Shown piece by piece: positions 12,480 to 24,280 of a stretch of DNA of 64,000 nucleotides. The notes under the pieces are model-generated. The model ran no database searches. It saw only the letters and a list, made by a program, of their open reading frames with translations, and had not been told where the DNA came from. The DNA is taken from assembly GCF_003576645.1 (NCBI RefSeq), contig NC_044916.1:22428036-22492035 (forward strand), given 5' to 3'. This DNA comes from Ipomoea triloba (taxonomy: Eukaryota; Streptophyta; Magnoliopsida; Solanales; Convolvulaceae). The position numbers were made by a program, and so were the translations under genes. Position 1 is the stretch's first letter. Each line of letters begins with the position of its first letter.

Positions 12480-13488
12480 CAGGGGCAGAGTCAGGATTTG
12501 TTGGTGTGGGGGCCAACCACAATTCAAGAGACTAATAAAGTACATTAATATTTATTAACATATTTCAAAATACTATCATTATATTACAAATCTACTAAAA
12601 TTTAGAATGTCTCTCTTGCATGTCACAAAAAATATCTATACTAAATTGTTTTTCAATGTATACTAACAAACAGTCATTAAGAAATGCACAATAACTTGAA
12701 TGCGGGAGTACAATTAACATTTGATCACATATAAATCAAATTAATCAACTAAAGAATATTCATGATCATGGATTTTTAATTAAAACAAAATAAATTGGTA
12801 CTAGTCCATAACGATCAAAGTCGAATCGACAATCTTACTTGATTTAATTAGAGATGTATTCTGAAATCCAAACAAATAACAAAATGCTTCATCTCTTTGA
12901 TATGTATACTTTAATTGTCTTCAAATGATACGGAGACTAGAAAATCTTAAACCCAAGAGTTTATAAGGAAGCATGCAAGTCAAAGAAGAAATGGTCTTTC
13001 TCTTTTGTTCTTGCCAAACTAAAATGAAGGAAAGCAAAATTGGTTTCCTTGTTTTCTCTACCTAATTGACTCTCACACTACAGCAAATGAAGGAAACACC
13101 AAGGCTATGAAATGGGTTTATTTGGTTGCTTTTTTATTCTGCCAAAACCAAAAGCAATGTCAAAGGAAACTAGGTAACTAATGAATAAATAAATAAATAA
13201 ATAAATAAATAAAGTTTCCTTTTCTTTTTTCTCTCACCTAAAAAAATGATAAATAGCCCTGAAAATGGTTTCCTTGTCTCCCTTTGCTGCCGAAAACAAA
13301 AGGGATTAAAAGTCAAAAATTAAACCAACTATTGCTTTTGTTTCTCAAACTTCTTCGAGCTGTGATTCGGTGCTGTTTGATTTTGATGAAGGGGGGCACA
13401 AAAAAATTATATTACAATAAGTAAAAGAATTTTTTTGGAGGGGGGGGGGGGCAAGGCCCCCCGTAGCTCTAAGGTGGCTCCGCCCCTG
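12480..13488. mobile_element. Inner hAT copy with both terminal inverted repeats, 1.0 kb
   Basis: It starts CAGGGGCAGAGTCAGG at 12480 and shares the right end of the composite element. Its left flank (AGTAGGTG) does not match its right flank (CTTCTACA), so it has no TSD of its own. It is non-autonomous, with no transposase, and has a run of twelve G near 13440. Confidence 0.7.
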
Positions 13489-14039
13489 CTTCTACACTAC
13501 ATTCATTCACAGACTTCGATACCTTGTTGAAAGGTTTGACATTTGTAGGTATTCTTTACTGGTAGAAGACAAAGAGTTGTTTTTAGAGGAAGATGATGTT
13601 GAAACTGCATTCGGTCTCCCTAGAGGACAAATCCATGTTATAGAGGGAAATAGTTCAAATGAAACATATAAGTATAAAGATTTGCTTGCTACATGGAGAC
13701 ACTGTTGGGGCTGGAACAAGGGTCACCATCAACAAGTGAAATGTTGAACAAAATTATTAAAAGGAGAGATCATTGGGAGATGTTCAAAGTGGGATTTTGT
13801 GATATTCACTATTTCCACTCTGTTTAAAGGATACAAAAACACAAAAACTAACTACAGGATTCTATATTCATTTATAATGTTGACAAAATCAAGGATTTAG
13901 CTTGGTGTAGTTACACCTTCCAAAGCGTACTTGACAATGTAGAATCATGGAAGAAGAAACTAGATACAGCTTATACTAGACTTGCCACTTTCTTAATGGT
14001 ACACATCTCTTCACAATAAATGTTTGTTTAAATTCTGTA

Positions 14040-14470
14040 CATCATGTGTACTGTTAAAAGTATGTGTCTTATTTATATAATTCCTGTACCTAACACATAT
14101 AGATAGTTATGTTAAAAATTTATGTGTCTTATGTTAACAATTTCTGTACATTATGTTATTAACTTATTATGTGTCTTGTTTGTGTGAATTATGTACCTTA
14201 ATGGTATATACTTTTTGTATCAAATACATATATGTAGTTGAGAAACTGATGCTTATGTGTTATGTTAACAATTTCTATACATTGTACTATTAAATAATGT
14301 GTCTTATTTGTGTGAATTCTGTACTTTAAGGATATACTTTCTATACTTAACACATATAGATACTAGAGAAACCATACATGATACTTATGTGTCTTATGTT
14401 AAGAATTTCTATACATTGTGTTATGAAATTATGTGTCTTCTTCGTATGAATTTTGTACCTTGGATGTAAA
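14040..14470. repeat. Degenerate repeat array built on a TATGTGTCTTATGTTAAC motif
   Basis: A loose unit (ATGTGTCTTATGTTAACAA, then TTTCTGTACATT) recurs about six times in the first intron-like stretch of the Ulp1-like relic. The same motif family recurs at 16610-16870, 17700-18200 and 60850-61040. Confidence 0.7.
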
Positions 14471-15843
14471 GAATGATGTTAACATATCTGTGTGTGTGTG
14501 TTTTTTTTAAAGCTTGCACACTTGGACAGAATACAAGTGAATGGACAAATTGGAACAAGAATGTATCCTACCATTACTGCTTGGACAACCCAATCAAGAA
14601 ATGGAAAAAAAATGATAGTTACAAAACAGAAGTTGGGAGGATTTGGAAAGGGGAAGGTGATTGAAATGATCCCAAAATTAGAAAAGCTAAACATGCAGGG
14701 ATCATTTCCAGAAAGAGTGTGTTGAAGGTGCCTGAGACTTTGAACAAGATGGCCTCAAACATTGTTAACTTTGGAGAAGTAATGGTAGAGATTGGAACCT
14801 AGAACTCTGTTGCTGAGCTTATAAAGAAGACATTTGTTAACTTCTCTAGTACTATAAATGTCACACTCAGCCCTAATCCAAACCCACTTTAGACCTTGTT
14901 GCAAGATGATGATGTTTTCAACCAGCCTAGCTTCCTAGAAGCTGTAGCTACACTTGAAGCAGCTTTCTTGAAGACAAGGTCATTAGTCCTAACATGCCTT
15001 CATTTGAATTGTTGACACTAACACCAACACCAACACAGATTGAAAATATGATTGATGAAATTGTTCAATATGCTAGGACCCATGAAACACTTGCCACACA
15101 AGAGCCCCATCAACATTAACAACATCAACACAAGCACCAACACTAGTACCAACAGTTACACTAGCACAACAAACAGTATCACCAATTGTAGACCCCCCCC
15201 CCCCCAACAATAGAAGTGTCAGCTCCAATTGAGGAGCAAAGTGAATTTGACAGGTACAAACGTAAAATTATGATTTTTTATGCACCTCATACATAGTATG
15301 TGTATGTGTCTTGTGTTTTGAGTTTTTGTATCCTGTCTTATAATATTTTGTGCTTTAAATGTTCAAAAATTAGTATTCTTGAAGAGTCAGAAGCTGAGGT
15401 TGAAGATGTCACTATGAAAAGGAAACCACACAGAAAATTCAAACAACTCTCACTAAATCTGAGATCCGCATACTGGACTGACCACCACTCAAAGCTCCAC
15501 AGTGTTTCTGCAAGAGAAAAAATAGTCTCTAATTACACATTCATGGAACCAACTAAGGAATACACTACGTTGTATGTAATTCCTCTAAATCTTTTAAATT
15601 CACGTGCTTGCTTAATTATACAAATAAAATTATTTTGTTCTTTCTTTTGTAGTGAAATGTTGTTTGCATCAAATAATCTCTTTGCAACAAGAGAAGATTT
15701 TGCCACATTGACTAATGGGCAGTTGGTTACCAACATATTACAAATTTGGTGCTACGGAATGAACATGATTGATCTTAAGAGATCAATTGATCAACCAAAG
15801 AGAGTTTTCATCTCAGATGCTGCTTATGTAAGAAATCATGTTA

Positions 15844-16335
15844 GGGTCCGTTTGGAAAGTAGGAAAATGACTTTTGGAAAATGAGTCATTTTCCGGAAAA
15901 TAGTTTTATTTCCAGTATTTGGATGTATTCTGAAAAACTCTTTCTGTGTTTGGTTCATTTTCTAGAAAATGGGTAGAATTGTATAATTAAACATTGTAAT
16001 TATTTTATTTAAAATATAAAAAAATTATAATAATATTAAAATAATGTTATTTATTAAAACAATAGAATTAAAAAAAAACATAGAATTGACAAATTTTAAT
16101 TTCGCCGGTTTTCGACGATTTCCTTGGTCCATTTCCGGCCATGAGTGATATGGCTTGGTTTTGACCAAGAGAACATGCGAAACGGCCATTTTGGCGATTC
16201 CGAAAAAATGACTTACTGATTTTCCTTGGTCAACGAAAAATATTTTCCGTTGATCGCATTTTTCGAACGTTGCCAAACACCGAAAACTTGAAAACTATTT
16301 TCTAGAAATCATTTTACGGGTTACCAAACACGCCC
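15844..16335. mobile_element. PIF/Harbinger-type MITE, TSD TTA
   Basis: The ends are GGGTCCGTTTGGAAAG and an inverted copy closing in CCAAACACGCCC. TTA flanks it at 15841-15843 and 16336-16338. It is 492 bp, AT-rich with internal near-palindromes around GGAAAATGAGTCATTTTCC, and has no coding capacity. It sits in the Ulp1-like relic. Relatives lie at 40792 and 44251. Confidence 0.8.
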
Positions 16336-16609
16336 TTAATCTAACCTTTTTTTTTTAATCTTTACAAGAATGCATTATATAACAAACAACTACTTTTTTC
16401 CATATGGAACTGAAACCCACTATTAAATGGATGAAAGTTCTAGGTGATCATTCATAACAAAGAAGATCTTCTAACAGCTTGGACACATAGTTAGATATGA
16501 TTTATGCACTTGACATAAATGATGATAAGCTTCGTAAGTTTTTTCTTATAACTACTAATATTAAGATTATTAGTTAATTTGTATTGTGTTGGAAATTCAC
16601 ATGTCTTTG

Positions 16610-16870
16610 TGTTTATAAACCTATATGCCTTAGCACTATGAATTCTGTGCAACATTGCTTTTGTGTCTAATGTTAAATGTTTATGTGTCTTGTCATATGA
16701 AATTTTGCACCTTCAAAGTATAAATTCTATACCTAAAACAATATGATAGTTAACTAGACATATTACAAATTTGTGTCTTGTGTTACACGTTTATGATTTT
16801 TGAGGTATGAAATTTTGTACCTTACGTATATGGATTTTGTACTTTGTTAATATGAATTTTATACCTAATA
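16610..16870. repeat. Degenerate GTGTCTTGTGTTA / TTTTGTACCTT repeat array
   Basis: Several decayed units alternate a GTGTCT(T)GTG word with a GTACCTT word at about 25-40 base spacing. It is the same family as the arrays at 14040 and 17700. Confidence 0.65.
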
Positions 16871-17491
16871 TCAAAACAGATATTGTTCACCATTTTACGT
16901 CATGAGCATTTCTTCATAATGTGCTTCAACTTTCAAACTTCAATGCTAAATCATAGACAACAAAGCACTGAAGAAAGGGATTTCATATGCAAACAAGTAT
17001 CAAGAGTCTCACAAGAAACTAGTAAGATACACTTCTACTAATCTTATGTATCTAAATCCTTGAAATAAAATATCTATAACTTACTATAACTCTTTTGTGC
17101 AGTTGACTACTTTCACAAAGTAACTCAAGCAGAAAAGAAGTCCCCTTTCTAAATACGCAAAGATATCCTGGAAAACTGAAGACAATGCATTTGACTGTGG
17201 CATCTATTGTATGAGAGTTGAGACAAATGAAAACATATAGGGGGACAGTAGATGATTGGGAACCTGGCTTCACAGCATGTCTAGAAAGTGTAAGTGTAAC
17301 TGTACAAATTTATAAATTTTTTTTTAAATTTTAAATCACACATTTTGCTCTTATCACTAATTATTTTTCCATTCTTTTATTTGTAGGAACAATCCATTAA
17401 AGCATTGAGGGCGAAATATGCAACAAACATAATAATGTCGCCATTAAACAACAATTTGGCAGAAGTTACAAAAGCTGCAAAAAAGAAATAA

Positions 17492-18649
17492 TACAAAGAA
17501 CCAAAATGAAACATATGTTTGTGATTGTTGGAAAATTGACTCTAAAAATGTTTGTGATTATTGAAAGACTAATGTATGGAATGTATGTGATTTGGCAATG
17601 TATGGAAAGTGGATTAATGTTGGAGACAAATAGACATCAGTGTTGAATGTTTTGAATTTTATATAGTTAATGTCATTTGAATTTTAAATCAAATTATCAA
17701 GGTTAGTAACCAAATTTATGTATTGTGTTTGCATGTTGGTAATTAACATATAACATTTTATTGTGTTTACCATTATGCATATATGTGTCTAGTGTTATGA
17801 ATTTTTGTACTTAGAAAGTACTGATTATGTACCTATTACATATTGGTAGTTAATATTTACATGATTCATTTTATTGTGTTTATAGTTATAAGGAAATGTG
17901 TCTAGTGTTATGAATTTATGTACTTAGAAAGTACTGATTATGTACCTATTCCATACACGTTAGGCAAAATAAGTATGAACATGCATTTGTGTCTTGTGCT
18001 CTATAATTTTGTACGTTGTGTAATGAGATTATGTACCTAGTGAGTATTGATTATGTACCTTACATATGGTGATAGTTAAGATAAACATACCATATGGTTT
18101 TCTATATTTTGGATTGTTGTGTCTGGTGTTGTATGTTTCTATGTATTATGCAATAAAATTTTGTATCTTACATGCAATAATTTCATATCTAATACAGGTT
18201 GATAACTAGTTGTATGTACTTAATTTAAAAAAAAAAAAACATAATAGAACAAAAGATATATTCATATAGACAACACAAATCAAGATTTATCACAAAATTT
18301 GTATAGAAATTTTATCACTAAATACTACATACAAATCAAGATACGATTGGATTATCGTTTGAATTTGAACTCGACCTAAAATGACAAAAATTTGAACATT
18401 CAGAACTTGGATGCAAAAGATATCCATCTCTAGCAATATCAAAAATAATATCTTCAAATTGTGGTCCAGTGGCATCAAACCCTTCCCTTTATACGGGAGG
18501 TGGTGAGTGGAACAGATACTGCATTGTAATAGAGTTAGTAGTATTCAAAAAAAAAAAAAAACTTGATAATGAACGCATGATTTTGTGTTAGATGTCACTA
18601 TATGTGCAAGATGCTTTTGTCCTCTTACTTGATTGTACTTTTTTTAAAA
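17492..18649. repeat. Spacer between the converging Ulp1-like and MULE relics, with a third repeat array
   Basis: Between 17700 and 18200 the same degenerate words recur (ATGTGTCTAGTGTTATGAA, then GTACTTAGAAAGTACTGATT, then ATGTACCTATT), at least six times. No gene is seen. Two A-rich tracts lie near 18230 and 18550. The second ends a truncated SINE. Confidence 0.65.
18484..18560 (+). mobile_element. 5'-truncated SINE, 3' end with poly-A
   Basis: The stretch GAACAGATACTGCATTGTA followed by a short spacer and a run of 15 A matches the 3' half of the SINE at 25415 (GAACAGATACTACATTGTA). The tRNA-like 5' part is missing. Confidence 0.55.
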
Positions 18650-19941
18650 TAACACTATTCCATCTTCGTACATTCTTCAAAGAAGTACATTCTTCAAAGA
18701 AAAGATTTTTCGTGTTTCATTATTTTCTTGACTAGAAATAACCAAGCTTTGAAATTTCTTAGTCATTTCTAAAACCCATAACAGAAGAGGCAATATTAAC
18801 ACTGTGAGATATAGATGAGTTATCAATGTTGTTATCTTGAATAACTTTTTTAGTCATCTCTTCAAATGTATTTCTCAGGGACTTTAGACACACAATGCAC
18901 ACTAAAAATGCGTAACCAATGACATCATAAAATCCCAATTTCAGTTAACAACTTACAAGTTGCAACTACTATCAATATCCAACTCTCTAAAATTAAACTT
19001 CACTTCATGCCTAATAATATCAACATTAGGCCGCCAAACATGATATTTATAAACACAAAACACCATCTTCAAATAACACAAAATATTGTTCTTCAAACAA
19101 GTAATATATCTCAATTTTGTATATTTCCCTAGCATGTGAAATAAGCTTAACATGATCATAGCTATTTTAGGTACCCATTGCAAACAACGAATATCTTCCC
19201 CATTCTCTCTACTTCTCCAATCTGAGACAACTCCAACAAAGGAGCTATAAAAATCATAAAGTCTAGCAGTTTTAGATAACCTTTTAGAAATAGAGTGATT
19301 TGTAGTTTCACTCCTTTGTGAAGATAAAATTCCACCCGAAAATAATCTTTATTAAATGCAGGATACCATTTATATCTACATTCATAAAGCTTTTCAATCC
19401 AAGAATTATTATGACATTTGTATGTTGTAACCATCCTAAAATAACATAACATATATATTAAGTAAACTTATTCAAGTACTGATACATATTCAGAAACTCA
19501 ATGGTGCAAACACATAAACTCAAGCTTACATATACAGAAAACTAAACCTACACGTACATCTACAGAAACTCAATGGTGTAGACACATAAACTCAAGCCTA
19601 TAGATACTGAAAAACAAACCTACAAGTATAGAAAACAATATTAAAGTTTCGGAAGATATCATAAGTCATACCTTGTCCACTAAAACTCAAACTTTGCCTC
19701 TGTATCAATATATTTCAACAAACAATTGAATAAATATAAAAAATCTTTTTGGTTTCTTAATCCCTTAATGTGCTTCTTTGAATTCTCACCAATATGCCAT
19801 ATACAAAGTCAGTGATGTGAACTTGGAAAAACTTGAGATATAACAGCAGCCATAGCAGAACATTGATCAGTCATTATAGTTTGTGGACATTTATAATCCA
19901 CAGATCTAAAAAATGACCTAAACAATCATACAAAAGACTCA

Positions 19942-20691
19942 GGGTCTGTTTACTAACTGGAAATTTTCTCCAGTTTTCTGGAAATTTAGAAAATTAGAAA
20001 ACAGAAAACAAAAAAAACATTTTTACTAGCACAGTTTTCCATTTTGAAAACAGGAAATAATTTTCCAATTTTCTGGAAAACTGAAACACTATTAAAAACT
20101 GTTTTCTAAATGGAAAACAGAATCAGCTATCATCTATTAGACTATATGTCACTATAACCACATTCTCACCATTATCTACTTACATATGTGTTCATTACTA
20201 ACATAACTTATGCTTAAATTATACATCATTCACATTATCAAAATTAAAAATTGAAATCTATACCAGGTTTTATATTTTATATTTTGATTGAACTCAATTG
20301 GTTATTTGTTCGGATATTTTTAATTATGTTATATCGGATACAAGTTTGGTCCCGATATCGGATATTGAAATTTCACATATATTACTATATCAAAGTTCAA
20401 AATAAAAATTATATATTATATACATGTCATTCAAATAAATATATCCAAACATATTTTAAATATTAGCTCAAAAAATATTAATATTATCTAAAGTAAGTTT
20501 TATGTGAACTTAATAGGTTATTGGTTCGGATATATTTTTATTTATTGTTAATTTTATAACGTTAATCTAAAAAAATAAATTTGAAAAAATAAGTGTTGGT
20601 AAACAAGTTTTCTAAACAGAAAACAGAGAATGAAAACTGAAAAATTGAAAAACAGAAAACAAAAAACAGTTTTCTGTTAGTAAACAGGCCC
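19942..20691. mobile_element. MITE inserted in the MULE transposase, TSD TCA
   Basis: The ends are GGGTCTGTTTACTAACTGG and the inverted GTTAGTAAACAGGCCC. TCA flanks it at 19939-19941 and 20692-20694. It is 750 bp, with arms rich in GTTTTCTG/CAGAAAAC and no coding capacity. A 3-bp TSD fits the PIF/Harbinger class. It separates the transposase codons for NEKIE and SFV, which are adjacent in intact relatives. A truncated relative lies at 45285. Confidence 0.8.
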
Positions 20692-21429
20692 TCAATCTTC
20701 TCATTCATAAAAAAAAACACATCCAAACATAACATTCATGCATGGTGTTCATACCAACAAATGGACCACAAATCATATCATAGTTGTTAGTACAATATCT
20801 CGTATCGTGGACTAACAAGTCTCCAAACAATTCATAGTCCCATACTCAGAATCCACTTCAAAATCAAAGAAAAAATCATTTTCACTTGACTACCTTCGTC
20901 TAAATATTTCAATACATACATCAGTAGATAGAGAATTGTATGCATCTCTACTTATATAACCAACAAGTGGTGACCCCCCTGATTGCATTCTAAGAAACAT
21001 TATACCATCTACCAAGGAAACACCACTCTTGTTCAAATCCTTTAGATAAGAAAGATGATTCTTAGACACTGTTCTATGTGGTCGTAGAAGATAACTCTTG
21101 CTCGGTGGAATCGATTCATGATTATGCAGCTTCTCATGCTCCGTCACAGTTCACGTCCCATTCTCATCTAAATCAAATTGAATAAATGCACGATAACATG
21201 TTCGAACATCAACTTTTGAATAGCAATCCTTTCCTAAATTCAGTTTAAATCCAGCCATCGAACACTGAAACTTCTTCATCTTCACTTTTTTTGTAACACC
21301 GCTATATCTTTGTTTATCCCTCCTCATACTAAAACCTAATCTAAAAGCATAGTCATTATACATCCCATATGCTTCATCAACATAACTCATTGACAACCCT
21401 AACAAATCCTGATCAGCTGCAAAACACAC

Positions 21430-22002
21430 AGTTTTAAGTAAAACAGAGATTGAATCCTATCTACAATGAACACCATATTCCTAAGTAGAGGGGGTTAAAG
21501 GCATGTCGAATAAATCCAGCCATGCTTTACAAAGAAATAAAGTCTTCAATGCATCTATTTACAATAAGATACATAAATTCATAAAACAAAATACACATAA
21601 GTATCTAAATTGTTTACACAACTACCCATGTGATTTACGTAGATAATTCATCACCATAAAGTACATAAAATCAAAACATCAAACATAGAAACTCATCACA
21701 AGATACGTAAAACTCATTTTAAGTATTTACACTACTATGATTTAGATACAGAATTCATGACCATAAAAGACATAAAATAATAGTAGTAGACATAGAAACT
21801 CATCACACGAGACACATAACTACTCAGCTTCATCTACATAAAAATCCTAATCACAGATACACAACATCTTGAATAGAAATACAATCAGACTAATAATTCC
21901 ACAATAATCCTAGAAACTATTCTCAGATAAGTAGTCAACAAATATTATTAGATACCAATTCAATTAATTGCATCAACAAAGAAATAAAAAAACAAGTGAA
22001 AA
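21430..22002. other. Probable intron of the MULE transposase relic
   Basis: Between the first coding segment (ending near 22003) and the FAR1 domain (from 21429) there is AT-rich DNA full of ACATAAA and CATAGAAACTCATCAC words and no reading frame. It is most simply an intron. Confidence 0.4.
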
Positions 22003-22258
22003 TCAATATATATGGCATGTGTAACATATGTTTGAAAAAACTTGGAATAGATATGATTCGTTTGTCACTTTCAATCCTTGCGGAGCATTAATCTCGTTTG
22101 TCACTGCCAATTCATGCGGGGCAATCACCTCATCCATATCGAGCACATGCAATGCAATGAAGATCAAATCCTGAGATGCAACGTCTGAAAATCCGCAAGA
22201 GAAAAAATAGTGCATGTAAAAGATCATGGCTGCCGAACATTATCATTAATAATCATTT

Positions 22259-22630
22259 GGGAAAAATTACAATTTATTCCCCTCACAAATATGCCAATTA
22301 TCAATGTCACCCTTGAATTATTAATGGTGTAAATGTTGCCCCTTAATTTTCAAAACGTGACATATATTGTCCTTCTTCTGAATTATTAGTGGTATAAATG
22401 TGGTTACCCGCTGTTTTCCTTGTTAGAAGATCACATTCTTTTTCTCCATTTTTTTTTTGCTTGTTATCCTTCCGCCGACAACAATGCTTGTCCTTCTTCC
22501 TATTAGAGGAGGGGCAAAATGTGATATATGTCACATTTTAAAAATTGATGAACAACATTTAAACCACTAATAATTCAATGATGACATTGATAATTGATAT
22601 ATTTGTGAGAGTATAAATTACAATTTTTCC
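22259..22630. mobile_element. Foldback MITE with 9-bp TSD (MULE type)
   Basis: The first 50 bases (GGGAAAAATTACAATTTATT, then CTCACAAATATGCCAATTAT) are mirrored at the right end (ATAATTGATATATTTGTGAG, then AAATTACAATTTTTCC). The flanks are TAATCATTT (22250-22258) and TAACCATTT (22631-22639), a 9-bp duplication with one mismatch, as expected for Mutator-like elements. It is 372 bp, without coding capacity, and ends 70 bases past the glucanase stop codon. Confidence 0.85.
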
Positions 22631-22700
22631 TAACCATTTTATTTTAAATGCCTAAAATAAAATGAATATCATTACATGCAAATAAATAATATCTTCAACC

Positions 22701-24226
22701 TCAAGCGCTAAAATCGAGTGGATATTTGGCCTGCTTGTTGGGAGAAAACAGACCAAAATGTCTCTCGAGCTCTGGTCCAGGCTTACTATTTTCATCAAAC
22801 ATGGCAAACAAGTAGACCTCAATAGCCTTGTTAGGCCTCCTAGGAGTACCACCTTTGACATGCCGGATTAAATTCTTGGTATAAGTGAAAGCATTCTCCG
22901 GCGTGGCGGCTAACCCACCGGCCGACGGCCACCCACTCTCCGACACCACGATTTCCACATTTGCCCCTCCCGCCCGCGACACGGCCGCGTATGTGGCATC
23001 CAGCATAGCATCAAAGAGGTTCCGGTACCCAAACTCGCCGTCCCAAACTTCCACGGCCGGCGAAGTAAATAAAGCGTAGGGAAGAGAAACGTCGGCCGGG
23101 TTTTGGGTATGGGTGAAGTAAGGGTATATGTTAACCAGCAACGGCGAGTTGGTGTTCGCGAGAAACTCCACGATGGGCTTAACATAGGACCCCAAATCGT
23201 CGCTGAAACGGCCCTCGGACGGCGGGAAGGAGTGGCTCAACAGTGTCATGTCTATGGAGGTGGAAACCTTGATGTCGTTTTGTAAACCCGCAGAGGAAAC
23301 GGCGGCGTGGATGTTTCTGATCGCCGGGAGGACGTAGTCGGCGACGGAAGCCGTGTCGCGCTTCACGGGGCTGATCTCGTTGCCGACGGCGATGTAGCGG
23401 AACCGCACCTCCGGCCAGTAACTCCGGACGTTTTCTTGCACCCATTGGTATGCGGCGGAGCGGTCGGAGGCGAGGCGCATGAGGTCTTCGTTTGGCACTC
23501 CTAATGTGAGTTGTATGTTGGAGCCTCTCAGCGCTTGCAATGCGGCGGCGTTGGGGTTGTAAAGCCTCATTTTTGTGATGTTTATGGTTTTGTAGAGTTG
23601 GATCACTTCTGCCGCCGGTGCCAGGTCGTTGCCTAACGTTCCGTAGCAAATGCCTATTGATTCATGTGCACCTGAAATACATACAAATCTTTTAAAATAA
23701 TATATATTTGGGCAACCCAACCAATCCCAAGTTGGTCACGTTGTTGAATTAATAACTACAATATTACAAGTTCGACTTCTAACAAGAGTGACATATTGAC
23801 TCTTTGATTTGAGTCGGTTAACTATAAACAATCTAGACTGACTTGTTGTAAGCTAGGATCACAAAGTAGGGTTTAGCTAGTGCATACTCTCAGGTAGTAA
23901 AATAATGTCATATAATTCGTCCATTGGGCCAAAGGCCTTCTGGTCCAGCAGCATGGAGTGATTCTCCCAAGTGGGAGGTTATGGGTTCGAGCCCCAGTGG
24001 GGGCAATGTTTTCTCTGTTTTGTTGGGCTTCACTAGGTTGAGAAAGTATATGGACAGATCAATAGTATTCAAAATAATAATAATAATAATTCGTCCATTG
24101 GATGACCAATGGCTTGATAAAATTTAAGGGTGTTTTTCAAAAAAATAAAAATTTAAGGGTATGTTCGATGATAACTAATAGTGTGCTCCCAATTTGTAAG
24201 AGCGCAGTCAAATTAGTTGCATTGTT

Positions 24227-24280
<54 letters not shown>

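Larger units (their letters stand above)
9568..13488. mobile_element. Composite hAT element (Tip100-like ends), 3.9 kb, near-perfect 8-bp TSD
   Basis: The left end is CAGGGGCGGAGCCAGG at 9568 and the right end is the inverted GGTGGCTCCGCCCCTG finishing at 13488. The flanks are CTACTACA (9560-9567) and CTTCTACA (13489-13496), an 8-bp target-site duplication with one mismatch. An 8-bp TSD and CAGGGGCGGAG ends fit the Tip100 branch of hAT elements. There is no transposase. The left-end sequence is present twice (9568-10270 and 12480-13210), as is the next part (about 11458-11630 and 13205-13380). Only the second copy reaches the right end. The TSD brackets the whole unit and not the inner copy, so the dimeric structure either moved as one unit or arose by duplication inside one insertion. 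Confidence 0.8.
13500..17491 (+). pseudogene. Ulp1-like (C48) cysteine protease gene relic of a transposon
   Basis: This is a decayed multi-exon gene. Near 13560-13710 the sequence encodes LFLEEDDVETAFGLPRGQI and ATWRHCWGW; at 13870-14000 it encodes DNVESWKKKLDTAYTRLATF. These match the N-terminal region found in plant proteins that end in an Ulp1 protease domain. At 17160-17220 it encodes WKTEDNAFDCGIYCMR, the C48 catalytic cysteine motif (DCGIY). The last exon (17387-17491, after TTGTAG) ends in a TAA. Several frameshifts and stops occur, and one exon is followed by an inserted MITE. In plants such genes are carried by Kaonashi-type MULEs and some CACTA elements. Exon limits are approximate. 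Confidence 0.7.
18650..22137 (-). pseudogene. FAR1/FHY3-type MULE transposase relic
   Basis: Read on the minus strand from a possible start at 22137 (MDEVIAPHEL). The FAR1 DNA-binding domain is at 21429-21000 (YVDEAYGMYNDYAFRLGFS, then TEHEKLHNHES), broken by an in-frame stop after DENGT. The MULE catalytic domain follows: MICGPFV and MHECMFG near 20750, then, beyond an inserted MITE, SVDYKCPQTIMTDQCSAMAA and LCIWHI at 19680-19935. The C-terminal part (NSWIEKLYECRYKWYPAF near 19400, WRPNVDIIRHEVKF near 19000) is in other frames. Frameshifts, stops and the MITE make it inactive. FAR1-like proteins come from domesticated MULE transposases; the decay and the transposon setting argue that this is transposon and not a host FRS gene. 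Confidence 0.8.

Noticed and set aside
20890..21429. A host FAR1-related transcription factor gene
   Set aside because: In-frame stop, frameshifts and an inserted MITE show decay, and the setting is transposon-like.
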